Counted from the stretch's first letter, positions 17,001 through 26,822 are shown. The stretch: 64,000 nucleotides of DNA from an uncultured Victivallis sp. (GCA_944389895.1 CALXOA010000052.1:32553-96552), one strand, 5' to 3'. A program made the numbers and translations. The notes: generated from the letters alone by a model not told the origin.

Positions 17001-17543
17001 GTGGAAGAAAACGATTCGGAATTGATTCAAGCCTATCTGGAAGGGTCGGATGCCGCTTTTGAGCGGCTCTACCGACGCCACCGGCAGGCGCTTTACGGAT
17101 ATCTGCGGAGCCTGCTGTCGGAAACCGATGCCGACGACACGTTCCAGCAGACCTGGCTGCGCGTCTGTGCCGCGTTGCCGGGGTACCGGAACCACGACCG
17201 ATTCCGGGCATGGCTGTTCCGGATTGCCCGAAATCTCGCATTCGATGAGATCCGCCGTCGAAACCGTCGAAAAGAGGTCGGCCCGGAGGAGGCGGAAGAG
17301 CAATTCGTTCCGGAGTCGGAACCGTGGCGGCAATTCGCGGATGCGGAACTGCGGCACCGCCTTTCGGAAGCACTGTCGCAGCTGGCGCCGGAGCAACGAG
17401 CGGTTTTCCGGATGCGCCGGAATGAGGTTTCATTCAGGGTGATCGCCGCACAGGAGAACTGTTCCGTGAATACCGCGATCGTACGCATGCGTTATGCGGT
17501 CCGGAAATTGAAGAAGATCCTGGAAACGGGAGGAAAAACATGA
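17001..17543 (+). CDS. ECF-type RNA polymerase sigma factor
   Basis: 180 aa from a GTG start. Sigma region 2 spans residues ~10-90 (AFERLYRRHRQALYGYL, DADDTFQQTWLRV, FRAWLFRIARNLAFDEIRR). Region 4 spans ~115-170 (LAPEQRAVFRMRRNEVSFRVIA, then SVNTAIVRMRYAVRKLKKIL). There is no region 1 or 3, as expected for the extracytoplasmic-function class. It directs polymerase to stress promoters when released by its anti-sigma factor. Its stop overlaps the next start as ATGA, coupling it to the zinc-binding anti-sigma gene. Confidence 0.93.
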   Translation: MEENDSELIQAYLEGSDAAFERLYRRHRQALYGYLRSLLSETDADDTFQQTWLRVCAALPGYRNHDRFRAWLFRIARNLAFDEIRRRNRRKEVGPEEAEEQFVPESEPWRQFADAELRHRLSEALSQLAPEQRAVFRMRRNEVSFRVIAAQENCSVNTAIVRMRYAVRKLKKILETGGKT

Positions 17544-17974
17544 GTGAATGTCACAGGATGGAGCGTCGCATCCGGGAAGCCGGAGGAGTGCTCGACCGGG
17601 AGACCATCGCCCATTGTCTGACGTGCGACCGCTGCCGCCGGGAACTGGCGGCCTGCCTCGCGGCTGACGATCCCGATGCACCGCCGGTACCCGGCAGGCT
17701 CGATCCGACAGTGCTTGCCGCCGCACAGGCCAGGAGGGGCCAACGGTTCCGCCGGCTGGTTCGCCCGGTATTCTGGAGCGGGGCGGCGGCGGCAGCGGCG
17801 GCTCTGCTGATCTGTCTTCTCCCGGCCCGGCCCGGAAGAGTCGCGGATACCGCCGCCGCCACGGGGTTGTGGGACGGCTCGGAACTGATCGGGGAACTCG
17901 ATGCGATCGACGCCGAAACGACCCGGGTGCAGATGTTGCTCGCCGACGGCGGCGAAGAAGAGCAAACCATTTGA
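17540..17974 (+). CDS. zinc-binding transmembrane anti-sigma factor
   Basis: 144 aa. The cytoplasmic N-terminus has H25-x3-C29-x2-C32 (HCLTCDRC), the ZAS zinc motif of anti-sigma factors. A single membrane segment lies near residues 78-95 (WSGAAAAAAALLICLLP), leaving about 45 periplasmic residues. It should hold the adjacent sigma factor at the membrane until an envelope signal releases it. The four-base overlap with the sigma gene and the 15-bp gap to the next gene indicate one operon. Sequence identity to named anti-sigma factors is not evident; the call rests on motif, topology and position. Confidence 0.82.
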   Translation: MSECHRMERRIREAGGVLDRETIAHCLTCDRCRRELAACLAADDPDAPPVPGRLDPTVLAAAQARRGQRFRRLVRPVFWSGAAAAAAALLICLLPARPGRVADTAAATGLWDGSELIGELDAIDAETTRVQMLLADGGEEEQTI

Positions 17975-17989
17975 CGGGAGGAAACAAAA

Positions 17990-18553
17990 ATGAAAAGAAG
18001 TTGTTGTATTCTGGCACTGTGCCTGGCGGCGCCATTCGGCTTTTCCGCCATGGCGGAACCAGCCGCGGACGAGGTGATTCCTCAGCGGGAACTGCGGGAA
18101 CTGCTCAGGGAGGAAAAGAACGCCTTCGGTCCCGCCGGCGAACTGATCTTCGGAATGGACGCGGCCGAACAGCAGAAACTGCGTGAACTTTACCGGACCG
18201 ACCGTGACGGTGCACGGAAATTCATCCTCGAAAAGCTTGAGGCAAACCGGCAGAAACATCAGGAGGCGGAGCAGGAGATCCGGAAGTTGTCACGGCTCTG
18301 CCGCCAGAGCCGGAACCAGACCGAGCAACAGGAACTGCGTGCCAGACTGCGGAAGTTGCTGGCGGAACAATATGAACAGACCTCCGCGGAAATCGCCCTT
18401 CGGCTGAAGATGCAGGAGGCGCGGCTCGCAGAAGTCAGGCGTCGTTACGAGGAGCGGGTCGCCAACGCGGATAAAATGATCGATGCACGGCTTGAAAAGA
18501 TGCTGGCGAAACAACAACCGGCAAAGCGGAAGAAAGCCGAGAAAAAACAATAG
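17990..18553 (+). CDS. periplasmic coiled-coil protein, Spy/CpxP/ZraP-like
   Basis: 187 aa. A signal peptide (MKRSCCILALCLAAPFGFSAMA, cleavage near AMA-EP) is followed by an almost entirely helical, charged mature protein. Heptad-like stretches such as ELRELLREEKNAFGPAGEL and QKLRELYRTDRDGARKF lead to a very basic Lys/Ala tail (QQPAKRKKAEKKQ). Length and LxxLY/Arg spacing recall the Spy/ZraP group of periplasmic stress chaperones and metal sensors, but the family signature is not certain. GGGAGG precedes the ATG. As third gene of the sigma/anti-sigma operon it may sense or buffer envelope stress. Confidence 0.7.
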   Translation: MKRSCCILALCLAAPFGFSAMAEPAADEVIPQRELRELLREEKNAFGPAGELIFGMDAAEQQKLRELYRTDRDGARKFILEKLEANRQKHQEAEQEIRKLSRLCRQSRNQTEQQELRARLRKLLAEQYEQTSAEIALRLKMQEARLAEVRRRYEERVANADKMIDARLEKMLAKQQPAKRKKAEKKQ

Positions 18554-18568
18554 GTCACAGTCAGAGCC

Positions 18569-18606
18569 GGATACGTGCGGGCGGCCCCTGAAGGCCGCCC
18601 GTATCC
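18569..18606. terminator. hairpin between convergent genes, possible bidirectional terminator
   Basis: GGGCGGCC and GGCCGCCC form a perfect 8-bp stem with a 6-nt loop. A 4-nt bulge and a further GGATAC/GTATCC stem extend it. No T-run follows on either strand, so termination efficiency is uncertain. Confidence 0.5.
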
Positions 18607-18613
18607 ATCCGGC

Positions 18614-21600
18614 CTATTCCAGCCGGAGGTTTTTGATCTCCACCTCGCACCCCTCGCGTCCTTCGCCGCTCTGGTAGTGGATGAAAAACTCCCCGAGCAA
18701 CTTTCCGAAGTCAGTCTCCCCGCCCCGGAACTCCCTGCCGAACCGGAGCCGGTAGTGATGGAACTGCCCGTCACCGGCAAGATCGGCGAATCCGACGTAA
18801 TTGCGAACCCACTTCTGCCCCGGCAATACGAATTTGACCCGGAACCAGGTTTTCGTTCTGGCATCAAAGCTGAGGGTGTGAACGTGGTTTTCAAGTTTGT
18901 CCTTCTTCAGGAACAGAATGGCGCCCGGCGTTCTGCGCGTCTCCACTTTCGGGAAACGGACCTTCAGGATGCCATCCTTGAGTTTCACATCGCCTTTGTC
19001 GGGCAGATGGTAGGAGCCGATCGGTCCCATCCGGCTCAGAATCTCCGGGGAGAGCAATGAGATCGGGGCGCCCTCGTTCTCCTCCATGCTCACGGCAATC
19101 AGCACCGGAACCGGTTCCCGGCCGAGAAGATAGTCGATCCCTTCCTTCCGCAATGCACCGGCAGAGAGGAAATCAAATGACGCCACCCGTTTTTCCGGAT
19201 GAGGATTGATCCATTCCGCGACAAAGGAACCGACCTGCCGCTGTGCAGCATTCACCACGATGAAACCGACCTTCGCTTCGGGCAGTGCGCCGCAGCGCCA
19301 CCAGTCGGCGATGTTGCGGTTTCCGTGCAACACGAAATCGACGGTGCTGCCGTCGGTGTAGTGAATCCGATAGGCGCCGGTGAGTACGTCGGCCCCCCAC
19401 GCGGAAGTGTGAAGGAAGAAGAGCCGCGAAACAAAAGCGTCCACCCGGATTCCCCGGACCGCTTCCGGAAAGTCCGGCCGATGGGTGCCGCGAAGCACCA
19501 GGCAGCTGCGGTCGCCGTTTTTCGCAGGATCGATGATGTGGAAAGGAATACCGGACGCTTTGACATCGCCGGTCGGAATCTTCCGGAAGTCGTTGGGCCC
19601 CTGATCGGTCCAGCCGCCTTTGCCGTCGTTGGCGGTCTCATCGGAGAAGGAACGGTTTGCGTAGGGAGCAAGATCGATCGGCCGCATTGACGACTCCACG
19701 ACCTTGAAATCGAGATCCGGGGCCTGCATCAGCGGCCGGATCTTATCCCAACGCGTGCCGGAAGCGGCGTATTGGAACAGATTCACGAGGTAACGTGCGG
19801 CAGAACTGTCGGTGTCGTGCTGTGAAACCGCCTCTAGCTGCGATGCGATCACCTGTCCCTTTCCCCATTCGGCGTCGATAACCGCGCCTCCGAGGTTCCG
19901 ATTCCCGAGCATCAGCCCCTTTGCAGCCAGTGAGTTGATCGGAAACGGTGTCAGGGAATAACGCAGCAGGAGACCGGGATTGAGCGTATTGTTCCAGGTG
20001 TCGAAATTACGCTGATCGAGTCCGTCGAAGACCGGATGGTCCGGCACGATCAGATCAGCGAAACAGGTCGGCTCAAACAGGAGCGTCTGGCCACCGGGGA
20101 ACCGGGTGCGGGGGTGTTGCTGCTCCAGAATCAGCAATGTGCCGCCTTTCTGCCGGCAGAAAGCATCGGCGCCCGTGTCGGTGTAGAGATCGACGGCGGT
20201 CCCGTCCTCCGGGGTCGGAGGAATAATCGCAAGCTCCTTCCCGGAGAGGGCGGCGAGGGAATCGACGCTTTTCGCATCAATCCCGTGACGCTGCAGAAGC
20301 TCGAGCACCGTTTCGACACTGGCCCGGTTCCCGGTATTCAACACCACGACCGGGCGCTTCGTCTCGATCTTCCGGAAGCGGATCGCCGGATCGGCGATGG
20401 AAAGATCGTAGTAATTCCGGCCGAGTTCCCTGCCGTCCTCAAAAAGCGTCAACCGCAGTTGACGGAACCCAGTGACTCCCGCCGGAAGTTTGAGCGTACA
20501 ATCTCCGCGCCCGATTTCGAAACCGGGCACCGGCGGCAACGAAACAGATCCTATCGGCAGTTCCGTCCCTTGCCGGTCTGCCAGAGTGAACCGCAGCTCC
20601 CCTTTGTTGAGCGGGCGGTTCGAGGAGTTGATGATCGCCCACTGCCAGCGGCTCTCCTCGCCGGCGAACAGATTACGTGGGAACAATTCAGCCGCGTTGG
20701 TCAACGCCGGATAAACCGGCTGGGTCCATAAGGTCGAGTTGTCGAAATCCGGCAGCGTATGCCACGGCGCGATTCCCTGGAACAATCCGCTGAGACGAAG
20801 GCCTTCGTGAATCCGGTGCATGTAAATGGCCTGAGCATAATTCTGTCCGCGGCGGGGATCAAGCGCAGCGGCCAATCCGATGGAACCGGAGAAACCGATC
20901 CCGTTTGGACTGCTCCAGTTGGACATTTTCTGGGCATAATCCCAGTAAGCATCGACATCCCCCACCCGGAACGCCGGATCTGGTTTGAATCCCCAGGAAT
21001 AACCGCCGGTTTCCCAGGCAACCTGCGGAATCGGCAACTCTTTCGCCCCGGGCGCGTAGATTTTCAACAGAGTCTGGTAATTCTCACGGGAGTTCGGCTG
21101 AATGTCGATCCACTTACTGCCGAGCCCGATGTAGGTGTGCCAATCCACAAGGTCGGTATCGAGTTTGTTGTAACCATAGGCTCCGACTCCGGCCGAGCCG
21201 GAGAAGCTGCTCACCGGGCGCCGCTGCCGATCGAGGCTGCGCACCAGCTGCACCTGCAGATCCTGCACTCCGGAGATCCACCCCTTCTCAAGGTGTGAAA
21301 CCTCGTTGCCGAGCGACCAGAGCACCACCGAGGGGTGATTGTAGATATGAAGTACGTGTTCGGCGAGTTCGACATTGTTGACTTCCGGGAATTTCTCGCG
21401 GTCGATCTGGTGCTCAAACGCCCATCCCCACTCGGAAGCGATCATCACGCCGCACTCATCGGCGAGTTCAAGCACCCTGTCCGCGATCGGCATATGGCTG
21501 GTTCGCAGAATGATATATCCACGGTTCCGATAACCGAGCAGGGTTTCGACCGCCAGCTCGTCAAGCGTTTCGGGATTCATGGCCGGATCAAAATTATGGG

Positions 21601-22705
21601 ATGAGATATTCTCGCTGAAGAGCCAGATCGGCTCCCCGTTAAGCTCAAAACGGCGATTTTTGATTCTGAAGTCGCGGTATCCGAAGCGGAATGGCTCGGC
21701 ATCGATGGTTTTACCATCCTTCTCCAGCGCAAGCGTCAGGAAGTAAAGCTGCGGATCGGTGACGCTCCAGAGTTTCGGTTCAGCGAGAGCAACTTCAAGA
21801 GTACCGCGATTCGTCCCCGGTTTCAAGGAGACCGTCTGTTGTGCGGTCCCGGCAGCGGCATTGGCGTCTTTCCGCATCGCCGAAGTCACATTGCCGCACA
21901 ACACGACATCCGCCGCCCCGCCGTTGTTCTCGATCTCATAATCAACCCGCAGCATTTTCCGTTTGAGATCGGGAGTTATGAGTGCCCGGACGATCCGCAC
22001 TTCCGGTTCGAGCGAGAGCTTCACACTCCCGGTGATGCCGCCGGGAATCAGCCCCATCCACCAGTGGGAACCGTACACATGGACCGCCGGCAGAGGAGCA
22101 CCATAGGTCGGGCTGTTGTCCGACAGGACGCGGAGCGCCAGCAGATTCCGCCCGGGTTTCGCGGCAGCCGTCGCATCGATCTCAAACGGGGTGTAAGTCC
22201 CGTGATGACGCCCGATTTCAACTCCATTCAAATAGACGATCGCCTCATAGGCAACCCGGTTGAAGTTGAGGATCAGCCGCCTGCCGGTCAGTTCTTCCGG
22301 CGTCAGCTCGAATGTTCTGCGATACCATGCTCTGGAGTAGGGACGTTCCTTGCTCTGAACCTTGTATTTCTTGAAATAGTTGCCCGGTACATCGATGGAA
22401 TCAAAACCGGAGTCATCGAAATCAGGTGCCGCGTGCCGGAGCTCCTCCGCTGTCGGCGGAGCAAAAGGCTGTTTCGCAGTCTCGACGCCGGAGATCTTCC
22501 AGACACCGTCGAGCGAGCGCATCCGCCGGAAATCGGCGGGACGCAGCGAACCGACCCGGATTTCAGGAGGTGCAATCACTTCGGCCCGCTCGAATTTCTG
22601 CAACGGCGGCAGATACGGCGGCAGTTGGTCGGAAACGTCGAAGAGATCGGCCACCGCCGGCAGTGTCGCCAGCATGCCAGACAACAGAAACAGAGTTAAT
22701 CGCAT
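18614..22705 (-). CDS. secreted GH2-family glycoside hydrolase, large multidomain
   Basis: 1363 aa. A signal peptide (MRLTLFLLSGMLATLPAVA) precedes the GH2 sugar-binding jelly-roll (residues ~60-240, with AWYRRTFELTPEELTGRRL), an immunoglobulin-like domain, and a TIM barrel. The barrel carries YNHPSVVLWSLGNE (acid/base E468) and AWETGGYSWGF (candidate nucleophile E565). The remaining ~750 residues hold further beta domains, including a glutamine-amidotransferase-like/trehalose-utilisation-type stretch (GGAVIDAEWGKGQVIASQLE) and a C-terminal beta-sandwich. Substrate (beta-galactoside, glucuronide or other) is open. It is last in the lacI-pseudopilin-lyase-GH2 run. Its signal peptide suggests periplasmic or surface action. 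Confidence 0.9.
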   Translation of the reverse strand: MRLTLFLLSGMLATLPAVADLFDVSDQLPPYLPPLQKFERAEVIAPPEIRVGSLRPADFRRMRSLDGVWKISGVETAKQPFAPPTAEELRHAAPDFDDSGFDSIDVPGNYFKKYKVQSKERPYSRAWYRRTFELTPEELTGRRLILNFNRVAYEAIVYLNGVEIGRHHGTYTPFEIDATAAAKPGRNLLALRVLSDNSPTYGAPLPAVHVYGSHWWMGLIPGGITGSVKLSLEPEVRIVRALITPDLKRKMLRVDYEIENNGGAADVVLCGNVTSAMRKDANAAAGTAQQTVSLKPGTNRGTLEVALAEPKLWSVTDPQLYFLTLALEKDGKTIDAEPFRFGYRDFRIKNRRFELNGEPIWLFSENISSHNFDPAMNPETLDELAVETLLGYRNRGYIILRTSHMPIADRVLELADECGVMIASEWGWAFEHQIDREKFPEVNNVELAEHVLHIYNHPSVVLWSLGNEVSHLEKGWISGVQDLQVQLVRSLDRQRRPVSSFSGSAGVGAYGYNKLDTDLVDWHTYIGLGSKWIDIQPNSRENYQTLLKIYAPGAKELPIPQVAWETGGYSWGFKPDPAFRVGDVDAYWDYAQKMSNWSSPNGIGFSGSIGLAAALDPRRGQNYAQAIYMHRIHEGLRLSGLFQGIAPWHTLPDFDNSTLWTQPVYPALTNAAELFPRNLFAGEESRWQWAIINSSNRPLNKGELRFTLADRQGTELPIGSVSLPPVPGFEIGRGDCTLKLPAGVTGFRQLRLTLFEDGRELGRNYYDLSIADPAIRFRKIETKRPVVVLNTGNRASVETVLELLQRHGIDAKSVDSLAALSGKELAIIPPTPEDGTAVDLYTDTGADAFCRQKGGTLLILEQQHPRTRFPGGQTLLFEPTCFADLIVPDHPVFDGLDQRNFDTWNNTLNPGLLLRYSLTPFPINSLAAKGLMLGNRNLGGAVIDAEWGKGQVIASQLEAVSQHDTDSSAARYLVNLFQYAASGTRWDKIRPLMQAPDLDFKVVESSMRPIDLAPYANRSFSDETANDGKGGWTDQGPNDFRKIPTGDVKASGIPFHIIDPAKNGDRSCLVLRGTHRPDFPEAVRGIRVDAFVSRLFFLHTSAWGADVLTGAYRIHYTDGSTVDFVLHGNRNIADWWRCGALPEAKVGFIVVNAAQRQVGSFVAEWINPHPEKRVASFDFLSAGALRKEGIDYLLGREPVPVLIAVSMEENEGAPISLLSPEILSRMGPIGSYHLPDKGDVKLKDGILKVRFPKVETRRTPGAILFLKKDKLENHVHTLSFDARTKTWFRVKFVLPGQKWVRNYVGFADLAGDGQFHHYRLRFGREFRGGETDFGKLLGEFFIHYQSGEGREGCEVEIKNLRLE

Positions 22706-22775
22706 TACAAGGTCCTTTCTTTAAAGATGTTCTGGTGTAATTTCCTCGATCTATCAAATACAACTTCTCATTTCT

Positions 22776-24983
22776 TCAAAGAGCCTCCCGCCCCACCCCC
22801 TGCGGTGCAGCATCACGCCCGCTGCCGGGAACGGAATCCTCTCCGGAGTTCCCGAAGGAGAATATCCGGGGGGACTCATCCGGAGAACTCACTCTCACAA
22901 CCGCCTCATCGTACTCGATGGTATATTTCCCGACGGTCACGCGATTTCCGGAAATCGAAAAAACAGGCGTGGATTTTCCCGGCAGGTGCGGAATCAACAC
23001 CATGGTCAGGCGCGCCTCCGTCACCGGCTGCGCCGGTCCGAACTCGAGGGAAAACACATTCCCGCGTTGCTCTTCCCCACGCTGCGAAGTCAACGCGCCG
23101 GGAGCAAACAGCTCGCTGACCGTAAATCCTTTCTTCCGTTCGACAATAAATTCCTCCCCGGAAGAACAACCGATGACCATCTCCACGAACCGATTGAAGT
23201 AAACATGGCACCCGGTCTCGCGTTGTTCCAGTCTTGAATCGTGCCGGACGTTGTTCAGATGGAGATGGGAGCGCGGCAGGACCGGGTCCCCGGAAACTAC
23301 GGCATCGGAGATCACAATCGCGTCATGGATGGGAAAGTAAAGTACCAGTCGTTCCAGTTTCTCCAGATTCTCCCAGCCGCTGCGGCAATCCAGCGCCATG
23401 AACTGCACCGATCCATCCTCCGATGCACCGATGATTCTGTTCCGCTGTAATTTCGGCGCCCGCTGATTCCCGCCATCGATTGTAACGGTGTTGGCCGCCG
23501 CGGTACGCATTGCATAGTTCCGGTGCAGATCGGAACCGTAGAGATTGGTGTTACCGGCCGATACGACAACCGGAAAGTTGTTGAAGCTCAATGTAAAGCT
23601 CCCGTTTTCCGGCCGCTTGTGGTGATGCAGCGTTCCCTTTTCCGTGTCAATGCAGCAGAGATTGAACGAGACCGGGGCTTCTCCATCGTTCCGGCGGATG
23701 AAATTGTCACCGCTCTCAAAACAGACCGGCGACGACGGCAGCGGCGGCGGTTCCTCCGGCGGCGGGAAACCGGAACCGGTCAGCAGCGTGAAGATTCCGT
23801 CGACCCACCAGGACTCTCCGCGCCCGGTACGCCGTCCGAGCGCTCCTGCAACGGAGTCATTCCAGAAATCAGCCAGCCAGTAGAAGACCAGGGGTTGCTC
23901 GCCGCCGAAGTAGTTTGCGTCGCCGTGCAGCGTCTTATAAGGGGAGCGCTGTTTCGGGTAGAGCTTCTTTTCTGCGATGAAGCAGTCGAGCCAGCGTGCA
24001 CTTCCCGCCAGCGGAGAAGCGCCGAACATCGCCTTCCGTTCCGTATCGTCCATCGCCTCAAACGCCCAGCGCAGATGTTCAAGCGCATAGAGTGCATAGT
24101 GATACCCTTCGCCGTAACTGCCGTCGGAGAAAAAACCGTTGTTGATGAAACAAGCAAGCTTCTCCTTCGCCAGAGCTTCCGCCTCCGAATCCCCCAGTGC
24201 CCGGGCGGCGAGAAACAGACCGCTGCCGAGAACGGCATGAAAGTTGTTGAAGAGATCGGAATACCTGAAAAATGACAGAATGGCCTCGATCCCGTTTTCA
24301 CGCAGTTTCTTTTCAATCAACGCCCGTTCCGGGGGAGAGAAGAGATCCCCCGCAAACGTCAGAACGTAGACCGTCATCCGCGCAACTTCAGCGTTGGAGA
24401 GAAAAGCCATGCGGCGCCGCTCAAAATCATCCCGGAAGGCGAAGTGGCTGAACCAGTACCACTCCGGCAGCGACATCGCATGAAGCATGTAACTTCTGAC
24501 AAATTCACCTGCAGCGCGGTTCCCGGTGAAGAAATAGACCAGAGCTCCCCGCATCAACGGCATCCGGTAATGCGCCCAGAACGAGGTGTAACCGCCGGAA
24601 TAGCGCGGCATCCGCCATGTGTTGATCCGTTCGATAATCGCACTGCGCTGTAATTCCGAGCGCCAGATCTCCCGTCCGGCAGGATCGGAACGCAGAAATT
24701 CAGCCATCGCAAGGAAACGCTCCCGGCTTCCGAAAACCGGGCGGAACTCCGGCAGAGAGCGGATCCGATCCGGATTGACCGGAAAATCCGCCTCTGTCAC
24801 CTCACCGATCCACGCTGGACGCGGAATCACATGGTTGAAATCCGCTTCGATCCGCGGCTCCGCCCCGCAGCACCAGATTCCGACCATGCAGAGAGCGACG
24901 GCAACCCGGCAAAGCACTCTTCCCGCCGGGCCGCGCTTCCATTTCGGAACAACAGGTTCACACCTCTCCGCAGCTGAACTCAC
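22776..24983 (-). CDS. secreted heparinase II/III-like polysaccharide lyase
   Basis: 735 aa from a GTG; the true start could be slightly downstream. An N-terminal signal (GRVLCRVAVALCMVGIWCCG) is followed by an (alpha/alpha) toroid: WAHYRMPLMRGALVYFFTG, DLFNNFHAVLGSGLFLAARA, SDGSYGEGYHYALYAL. A C-terminal beta-sandwich follows, with the heparinase-type GTLHHHKRPENGSFTLSFNN and TVTIDGGNQRAP. These match the heparinase II/III architecture, which cleaves uronate-containing polysaccharides by beta-elimination. The precise PL family and substrate cannot be assigned by eye. The run of His in LHHHKR is a likely metal or catalytic site. It lies 70 bp upstream of the GH2 gene and 91 bp downstream of a pseudopilin gene. 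Confidence 0.8.
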   Translation of the reverse strand: MSSAAERCEPVVPKWKRGPAGRVLCRVAVALCMVGIWCCGAEPRIEADFNHVIPRPAWIGEVTEADFPVNPDRIRSLPEFRPVFGSRERFLAMAEFLRSDPAGREIWRSELQRSAIIERINTWRMPRYSGGYTSFWAHYRMPLMRGALVYFFTGNRAAGEFVRSYMLHAMSLPEWYWFSHFAFRDDFERRRMAFLSNAEVARMTVYVLTFAGDLFSPPERALIEKKLRENGIEAILSFFRYSDLFNNFHAVLGSGLFLAARALGDSEAEALAKEKLACFINNGFFSDGSYGEGYHYALYALEHLRWAFEAMDDTERKAMFGASPLAGSARWLDCFIAEKKLYPKQRSPYKTLHGDANYFGGEQPLVFYWLADFWNDSVAGALGRRTGRGESWWVDGIFTLLTGSGFPPPEEPPPLPSSPVCFESGDNFIRRNDGEAPVSFNLCCIDTEKGTLHHHKRPENGSFTLSFNNFPVVVSAGNTNLYGSDLHRNYAMRTAAANTVTIDGGNQRAPKLQRNRIIGASEDGSVQFMALDCRSGWENLEKLERLVLYFPIHDAIVISDAVVSGDPVLPRSHLHLNNVRHDSRLEQRETGCHVYFNRFVEMVIGCSSGEEFIVERKKGFTVSELFAPGALTSQRGEEQRGNVFSLEFGPAQPVTEARLTMVLIPHLPGKSTPVFSISGNRVTVGKYTIEYDEAVVRVSSPDESPRIFSFGNSGEDSVPGSGRDAAPQGVGREAL

Positions 24984-25074
24984 GTTGCCACCCCTGCTTC
25001 AGACTCTTCAATTGCGCAGTTGCCGGATTCCGGGAACAGAAAATCTCCATCCGTTCCTCCGGCCTCCCTTCTGA

Positions 25075-25776
25075 TCAATAAACGTAAGTGGACCACATCG
25101 CCTTGTTGCCCAGGGAGTCCCAGGTGGCTTCCGCTCCCCTCAGATTGCCGACGTGACCGTCGAAGAAGGAGAAGTTCGCCGAATTGCCGGAATGGCGATA
25201 AGCAACGGTCATCCCCGTCGCCTTCAATTCGCCACCGCCGATCAGATAGGTCTCTGGTTTGCTTCCGTTGCGACTCACCCACCAGTCAATGGCATCACAG
25301 AGCATGATTTTGGCGGAGGGATTGCGTACCTTGGACATGTGATAGACGTTTTTGAGTGCATCGGTGGAGGGTTCACTCCCCATGTAAGCACTTCCGGACT
25401 TGTAGACAAGATAGCCGAATGCGTTCATGCCGTAGGATTTGCCCATTTCGTTCGTCCCGGTGAGAACCGCGCGGGACCGGCTGCAGAGCATTCCGGCCGG
25501 ATAGATGCCGGTACTTCCGTTGATGGTCGCCGCGATCCCCAGCAGATTGCGGTACGAGGCTTTGGAGTACCAGTCGTTGATCTGAATGATTCCCCGGTTT
25601 TCGTCTGCATACATCAGCACTGCGGAGGTGTGTTGCCGGATTGAGGCGGAACAGTTGATCTGCGCACCCCTTTCACGCGCCTGTGAAAGGACCGGCAACA
25701 ACATTGCCGCCAGGATGGCAATAATGGCAATAACTACCAGAAGTTCGATTAATGTGAAAGATCCCGCCTTTTTCAT
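25075..25776 (-). CDS. type II secretion/type IV pilin-like pseudopilin with DGH motif
   Basis: 233 aa from an ATG at 25776 behind GGGAGG. The N-terminus is a textbook class III prepilin signal: short MKKAGS then [20 protein letters not shown], with PilD cleavage expected before Phe and the conserved Glu5. The globular part has RERGAQINCSASIRQ and ends with YRHSGNSANFSFFDGHVGNL, an H-x10-DGH variant of the H-X9-DG processing-associated motif common in Planctomycetes and Lentisphaerota. It lies inside a glycan operon between lacI and a lyase, which suggests surface display or secretion of carbohydrate-active proteins; that role is inference. Confidence 0.9.
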   Translation of the reverse strand: MKKAGSFTLIELLVVIAIIAILAAMLLPVLSQARERGAQINCSASIRQHTSAVLMYADENRGIIQINDWYSKASYRNLLGIAATINGSTGIYPAGMLCSRSRAVLTGTNEMGKSYGMNAFGYLVYKSGSAYMGSEPSTDALKNVYHMSKVRNPSAKIMLCDAIDWWVSRNGSKPETYLIGGGELKATGMTVAYRHSGNSANFSFFDGHVGNLRGAEATWDSLGNKAMWSTYVY

Positions 25777-25799
25777 GACCGCCTCCCTGCTCTGATGGG

Positions 25800-26804
25800 T
25801 TAACGATAGTTTCTGTACCAGGAGTCCTGACATTGTCGTCTCCGAAGTTCCTCCAGTTCCGCATGCGAAATGAAGCGGGCGGGCAGCAGCAGCGACTCAA
25901 GAGGCCTGCCCGGTTCGTCGATAAGCCGCCGCAGAAGTTCGATTTCATTTTCGACCCGCTCCCGCAGCGGCACATGAACCACACCGATCACCGCAGGGTC
26001 GGCGAGATATTCAAAGGGTAAGGTGTAGGTGCAGGCGCAGTCCGGGGCAACGACCCGGTTGCGACCGCAGAAATCGAGCAGCCCGGCCAGTTCGACATAG
26101 CTGTTGGTGTAAAACGCACGGACCCCACGGCCGACAACCTCTTCAAACGCCTTTCCGTCATGCCGGTTATCGGAGTCGAACACCACGGTTTCCACCTCAA
26201 AACCGTTTTTTCCGGCCGTTTGCAGAAACAGATCAGCCTGCCGGTCATACGGCCAGGTCAGAAAGGTGATTCTGTCGTGCTTCCTGCGGCGAAACGCTTC
26301 GAACATCGAACCGAATGCTGCCTTATAATCGTAATTGACCGAACTGAAATCACCGTTCCCGGAGTTCAACAACGGAAAACGGCGCTTCTTCAGCTCCTGA
26401 TAGAGACGGTTGGAGGAATCGAAATGAAGCGGGTAGATCACGCCGTCGACGTTGAAATGCAGCAGATCCTCGAGGCAATCGCGTTCGCGCTCCTGCCCGT
26501 AATTGGTGGTTGAGATCACCAGCCGCAGACCGTGTTTCTCGGCCTCGTTCAGCAGAGCCTGGGCGTAACAGCCCGAATAACGTTCGGAAATCTCACCGAC
26601 CACCAGACCGATGATACCGCTGCGCCCGGTCTTCAAACTGCGTGCGTGCAGATTCGGCGCATAACCGCGCTCCCGGGCGAGAGCGACGATCCGCCCGGCA
26701 ATCTCGGGGTGCACCGTCCCCTTGATCCGCCCGTTCAGCACGCGCGAAACGGTCGAATGCGAAATATTCAGTTCCCGCGCCAGCTTAGTAATCGTCACGC
26801 CCAC
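25800..26804 (-). CDS. LacI-family transcriptional repressor
   Basis: 334 aa from a GTG at 26804, seven bases behind GGGAG. The longer frame to 26906 crosses the promoter and operator and is rejected. The N-terminal HTH is TITKLARELNISHSTVSRVL with hinge helix NLHARSLKTGRS. The core is a type I periplasmic-binding fold (IIGLVVGEISERYSGCYAQALL, FNVDGVIYPLHFDSS). It is first gene of the pseudopilin-lyase-GH2 run (23-bp gap) and has a palindrome downstream of its own promoter, so it probably represses the whole run until a released sugar binds. The ligand is unknown. Confidence 0.92.
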   Translation of the reverse strand: MGVTITKLARELNISHSTVSRVLNGRIKGTVHPEIAGRIVALARERGYAPNLHARSLKTGRSGIIGLVVGEISERYSGCYAQALLNEAEKHGLRLVISTTNYGQERERDCLEDLLHFNVDGVIYPLHFDSSNRLYQELKKRRFPLLNSGNGDFSSVNYDYKAAFGSMFEAFRRRKHDRITFLTWPYDRQADLFLQTAGKNGFEVETVVFDSDNRHDGKAFEEVVGRGVRAFYTNSYVELAGLLDFCGRNRVVAPDCACTYTLPFEYLADPAVIGVVHVPLRERVENEIELLRRLIDEPGRPLESLLLPARFISHAELEELRRRQCQDSWYRNYR

Positions 26805-26822
26805 TTTCGTTCTCCCACATAA

